A stretch of DNA of 64,000 bases from Paragordius varius. Its lineage: Eukaryota; Nematomorpha. Below, one piece after another: positions 50,401 to 64,000 of this stretch. Each line of letters opens with the position of its first letter. The stretch's first letter is position 1. The position numbers and the translations under genes are program-made. Below the pieces are notes generated by a model that saw nothing but the letters and a program-made list of their open reading frames with translations, was not told the DNA's origin and searched no databases. The stretch covers positions 8,928,001-8,992,000 of the forward strand of contig OZ176052.1 of the NCBI GenBank assembly GCA_964247055.1, given 5' to 3'.

Positions 50401-53400
50401 GAATTAACTATTATCTTGATTAAGGTAATTTGAAACTCTTGATAATTATTTTCTTGATAATATGTTTAAATGAAATTATGGGACACATCACAACTCATAT
50501 GCTAAATTTGGTATTGGGTAATAATAAATATTTTGTATCGTTTTACATTGCATACATATATATGTGAAAGGTGATACACCTTAATTATATCGTTTCCTTA
50601 CATTGAAATAATGTTTCTTTTTTATATGTTATCATTAAATAATTGACCTAATTTATTTGATTAAACCGTACTTTGATACCTATTAAAATTTCATACCACC
50701 TTATTTTATCATATTGGTCATAATTATTTTTTATCAATCCAATTTTAATTTTTAATTATTCCTATTCTCTGGGTATTTTTTGCTTTAGTTTTTTTTAAAT
50801 TGTAGCTTTAATAATATATTTTTATATTTTACACGATAAATTAATATTAAACATTAAAATAAGATTGAAAACAAAGATTTAAATTTTTAATTCAACCCGC
50901 ACCATTGCCATTAATTTTATGATTAAGATAATTTTGTAATTAGTGGGCAGGTTTGACATTCATATAAACGGTAATTTTTATAATATCTATAATAATTCGA
51001 ATAAACGGAATTTAAATTTTACACTTTTTATTAAGTTTTTATGATAAATGTATTGCCAATTAATCTAATGTTAACACATAGGTGTTTTATAACTTGCTTT
51101 TTATTATTATTTTTAAGCTTATTTAGACGAGCATGAGATTAGCATTCATAAAATCTTTGATCAAACTTTCAAATAAAATTTTTTCTTGAGGCGTATATCT
51201 CGAATAAATGTAACTCACATAACCCAAACGGCTTCGATATTTGCTGATAAGTTTTTTAATAAACATATATTATTTGGATAGATTTGGTAAAGATTTAATT
51301 ATATAGAGACAAATGAATTAATATTTTTTTTTGTTTTTTTATTTTAAAGAAAATCGAACAATATATGATAATTCATTAAAGGATAGTTCAATATTATTAA
51401 TTATGATTTAGCAAATTGGTTGAAAGAGTATTAAAATCTTTCAGAAGTAAGCAATAATTATTTATAAAATTAAATCTTTTTAACAATTTTGCAACCGCCA
51501 CAACTAATAATATCCGACTTGGTTCCCGTCTGCATTATAACCCTCTGAAAATATATATAAAATTAATTTTGAGAAAAAATAAGCTACAGATATATAAAAA
51601 AATATAAAATGTGTAATTGTAATTTTTTTACTATTTTTGGGTCATTAGGGTTATCGGCAAAAACAATTAAGTTTGAGGGACAATGTTTTCAATTTTGACC
51701 AATTAAACTCAATAATTAACGCCTTATTTTAAGATCTGAAAAGTGCATGATGATCAGTAATAAGCTAATTATGTTAAGCCCTGTTTATTTAAAATTATGA
51801 TGAAGCTCCTATATAAGCCCCTAATCCTACATGTAATATGGCCCTTTATGCTCTGTTGTGTTTGTGGTTAATTTTTTTGCACAATTATTGTTAGACACTA
51901 TTTATATTATATTGACACACCATGATCTTTTCCTTTTTTTCTCTCTCTCTTTCTGTACCCCCTCTTCTTTTATATGTACATACAATTTTTTACAATTCTG
52001 CACCTTAAAAGACAAACAACGAAAAATTTAATGTCATTTTTCTATGCACTTTTTGTGCATGCATGCTTTGTCTGTACCATGCTAGCTAGTATATATGGAT
52101 AGACATAAACAACTTTACCCCCTCTCTATCTATCTATCTTTTACTGGTGTACGCAAAAAAAAATTATATCCCTTTTCCCTCTCCTTGTATGGTTAATATG
52201 CATACATATAAAATATTTTACATAAATATGCAAGTGAGTGAGCAAAACTATAGTAATAACATATACTGTCGTGTCGTTTAACAATAAAATTATAAATGTC
52301 ATTGTTCTTGATTTGTGGTTTTCTTATATTTATACTCTGTGTGTGTGTTTGTTTGCTTGCGAAATAGCATTAATCAATTTCCCTTTTAAACATTTTGGTA
52401 TGCGTGTTGTAATGCAAAATTTTTGATACAATATAGTTATTTTTACAAAATTTGGACATGAGATATTTGTCACATAAATCATAGATGTGTGTACGCTAAA
52501 CCCTTGAATTTTAACAGCCTTTTTAAACCTTAAAATTTATCATACAAGTGAAATTATTAAATTGGAAGATATGAATAAAATAATGATTGTTTGTCTTTTC
52601 ACTTTATAGGCGAAAGTATATTTATCCGATTTAATCTTAAAATAAAAAATTTTGAACAATTATTAAAGCTTATCAAAAGTGGTTCAAATTGTCTAATATA
52701 TTTGTATCGTTTTTTATATCATTACAATTATTTTAACAGTAAGTATTATGCGAGCTAATATAATTTATTCGTTGTGAAACATAAATCTATTTGTTTACTG
52801 CACACATGATGGTTTACCTTGAATCAGTTATGCAAGATTTTTTTAGCTACTTCGTTTACATATTCCGTTACGTTCGTTCTCATTCTCTAATTACATGTGC
52901 AAAATATTGTTTTTTTTACTTATATACGATAACTAACTTTTTTCATGGTGTGTATGGATTGTATTATAATATTTACCTCAGAAAAACTACTAATTATTTT
53001 TCCAGGTCTAATAAACGTCTCTCTTTAGGTTAAATTTAAATGTCATCAATCCCATGCTAGAAAATTTTTACAATTCTCAATTTGCAACATTATTAACGGA
53101 TTTGTTGCATAAATTCCAATTTTACATAAATTTTATTGGTTTACATAGCACAACTTATTCATCCCATGTTTCTTATGAAAATTAGGCAAACAGTATGGTT
53201 TTTTAAATGATAAACTATCCTAGATAAATAGATATGTGCAATTTTAGTAGCGCTAACAAAAATGTAAAATTATTTAAATTGAAATAAAACATATGTTATA
53301 TAGATTTAATTTTAATGGAATTTCAACTTTGTATAATAACACAACATAATATAATGTAGTTATTTATTTATTAGGATGTTTTTGTTTAAGATTTTATTTA

Positions 53401-53835
53401 TAAAAGTTATAAATGTTTCGCCACTTAACATTCGATTTTTTCGAAAATTGATTATTTCTGAGTCAGCGCTACATAGTTGAGCCAAATAAGGTTATATACC
53501 TTAATACAAATTTCAATCACCTCCCGTTTATTTTGATATATTTATATAATAAAATATTGGATTGATGATTTTGTATTTTATTAAAAATATATATTTACTT
53601 ATTTATAGAAATGATTCGATACAATTTGTAAATTGCGATGAAAAATAAGAACTCATTTCTTACCGTACACAACAACAATATTTTTTACCTATTCCTTCAA
53701 AATTTATTATAACATGCTAGTATTCACTTTCTCCCAAAAATGAAAGCAGGCTCTTTTAGCGCCATACTTTGAAAAATTTTTTTTATCAAAAGTACAAAAC
53801 TTTTATCGTACATAATATATATGACGTAGAAAAAA
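47471..53835. other. Gene-poor region upstream of EcR
   Basis: No gene is seen. Two diverged copies of a unit starting AAGCTTATAT lie near 47945 and 48530, about 580 bp apart, with a weaker third near 47475. A (TA)n run lies at about 48702-48724, and CT- and CTAT-rich tracts at about 51936-51952 and 52122-52140. The right part presumably holds the EcR promoter and any non-coding first exon, which I cannot place. Confidence 0.5.
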
Positions 53836-63503
<9,668 letters not shown>

Positions 63504-64000
63504 GTATTTTGATGTTTTGCTTAAATTATTTAAGTTTTAAGATTTAGCAGGGATAACTACAATTGTAATGGTGAATGACGGATATGTTTTGTAATAATAA
63601 CAGTTGTTAAATCCGTAAGATTATGATGAACGAAAATTAAATAGAAAATTAATTGAAAGTTAATATTAACATTAATTATAAATGATACATAAAACCCTTT
63701 CGCCAATAGTAATCGCACACTAGTTTCGTGCTTGTTAGCACTCATCAGTACGACACAACTATTTGACTTGGGGTTTTCACATATCGATTTTGTTTTAAGT
63801 CTATTTTTCTTCCGATTCCAAACTGGTTGGGGTGAAATGTTTGTCCTAAAAATTATTTTCGCCATAAATTTTTTAACTTGGATTTTTAATAATTTACTAA
63901 GAGCTTAATTATTTTACACAGCATTAACATAAAATATTATTTAACTCTACCGTTCAAATACATAAAAAAATATTTTTTATAATTTAAGTAAACACAACAT
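63504..64000. other. Start of EcR intron 6
   Basis: The donor GTATTT follows exon 6. The minus-strand frame at 63557-63865 has no recognised homology. Its segment near 63692-63727 resembles 5660-5690 (CAATAGT.ATCGCA.ACTAGT), so it may be part of an uncharacterised repeat. Confidence 0.4.

Noticed and set aside
63557-63865. 102-residue minus-strand frame as a gene
   Set aside because: It lies in EcR intron 6, has no recognised homology and may be repeat-derived.

Overview
This is a eukaryotic window, strongly A+T-rich (roughly three quarters by eye), with intron-split genes, GT..AG introns, microsatellites and small transposon relics. The right-hand gene is an ecdysone receptor (EcR), so the source is most likely an ecdysozoan, probably an arthropod. 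EcR is also reported from some other protostomes, so I do not name a species. I see no RNA genes, CRISPR arrays or prokaryotic features.

Layout. (1) 1225-13612, minus: complete 11-exon gene for ORC1, predicted 686 aa, without the usual N-terminal BAH domain. Its third intron (about 7 kb) is full of transposon relics. (2) 13663-33691, plus: complete 37-exon gene for RRP5/PDCD11, predicted 2,639 aa, with S1-like RNA-binding repeats and C-terminal HAT/TPR repeats. The two start codons face away from each other and are only 50 bp apart. (3) 34134-43770 or beyond, minus: trypsin-type serine protease with an about 1,800-residue low-complexity N-terminal region; it converges on RRP5. (4) 44-53.8 kb: gene-poor, with one repeat nested inside another. 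(5) 53836 to beyond the right edge, plus: EcR, with a 414-residue A/B exon, a split DNA-binding domain, a Cys/His-rich hinge and the start of the ligand-binding domain.

In ORC1 and RRP5 every exon join keeps the reading frame and restores family-like sequence, so I trust those two models; one RRP5 donor (exon 30/31) is ambiguous. ORC1 (origin licensing) and RRP5 (rRNA processing) are both growth-linked, which fits a shared divergent promoter.

Main observations: seven introns of only 25-32 nt, all within 1.3 kb around the ORC1/RRP5 start; an RRP5 splice acceptor supplied by the end of a repeat; a Cys/His-rich insert in the EcR hinge; an ORC1 without BAH; and a long inverted-repeat Tc1/mariner-type element carrying the same transposase fragment in both arms.
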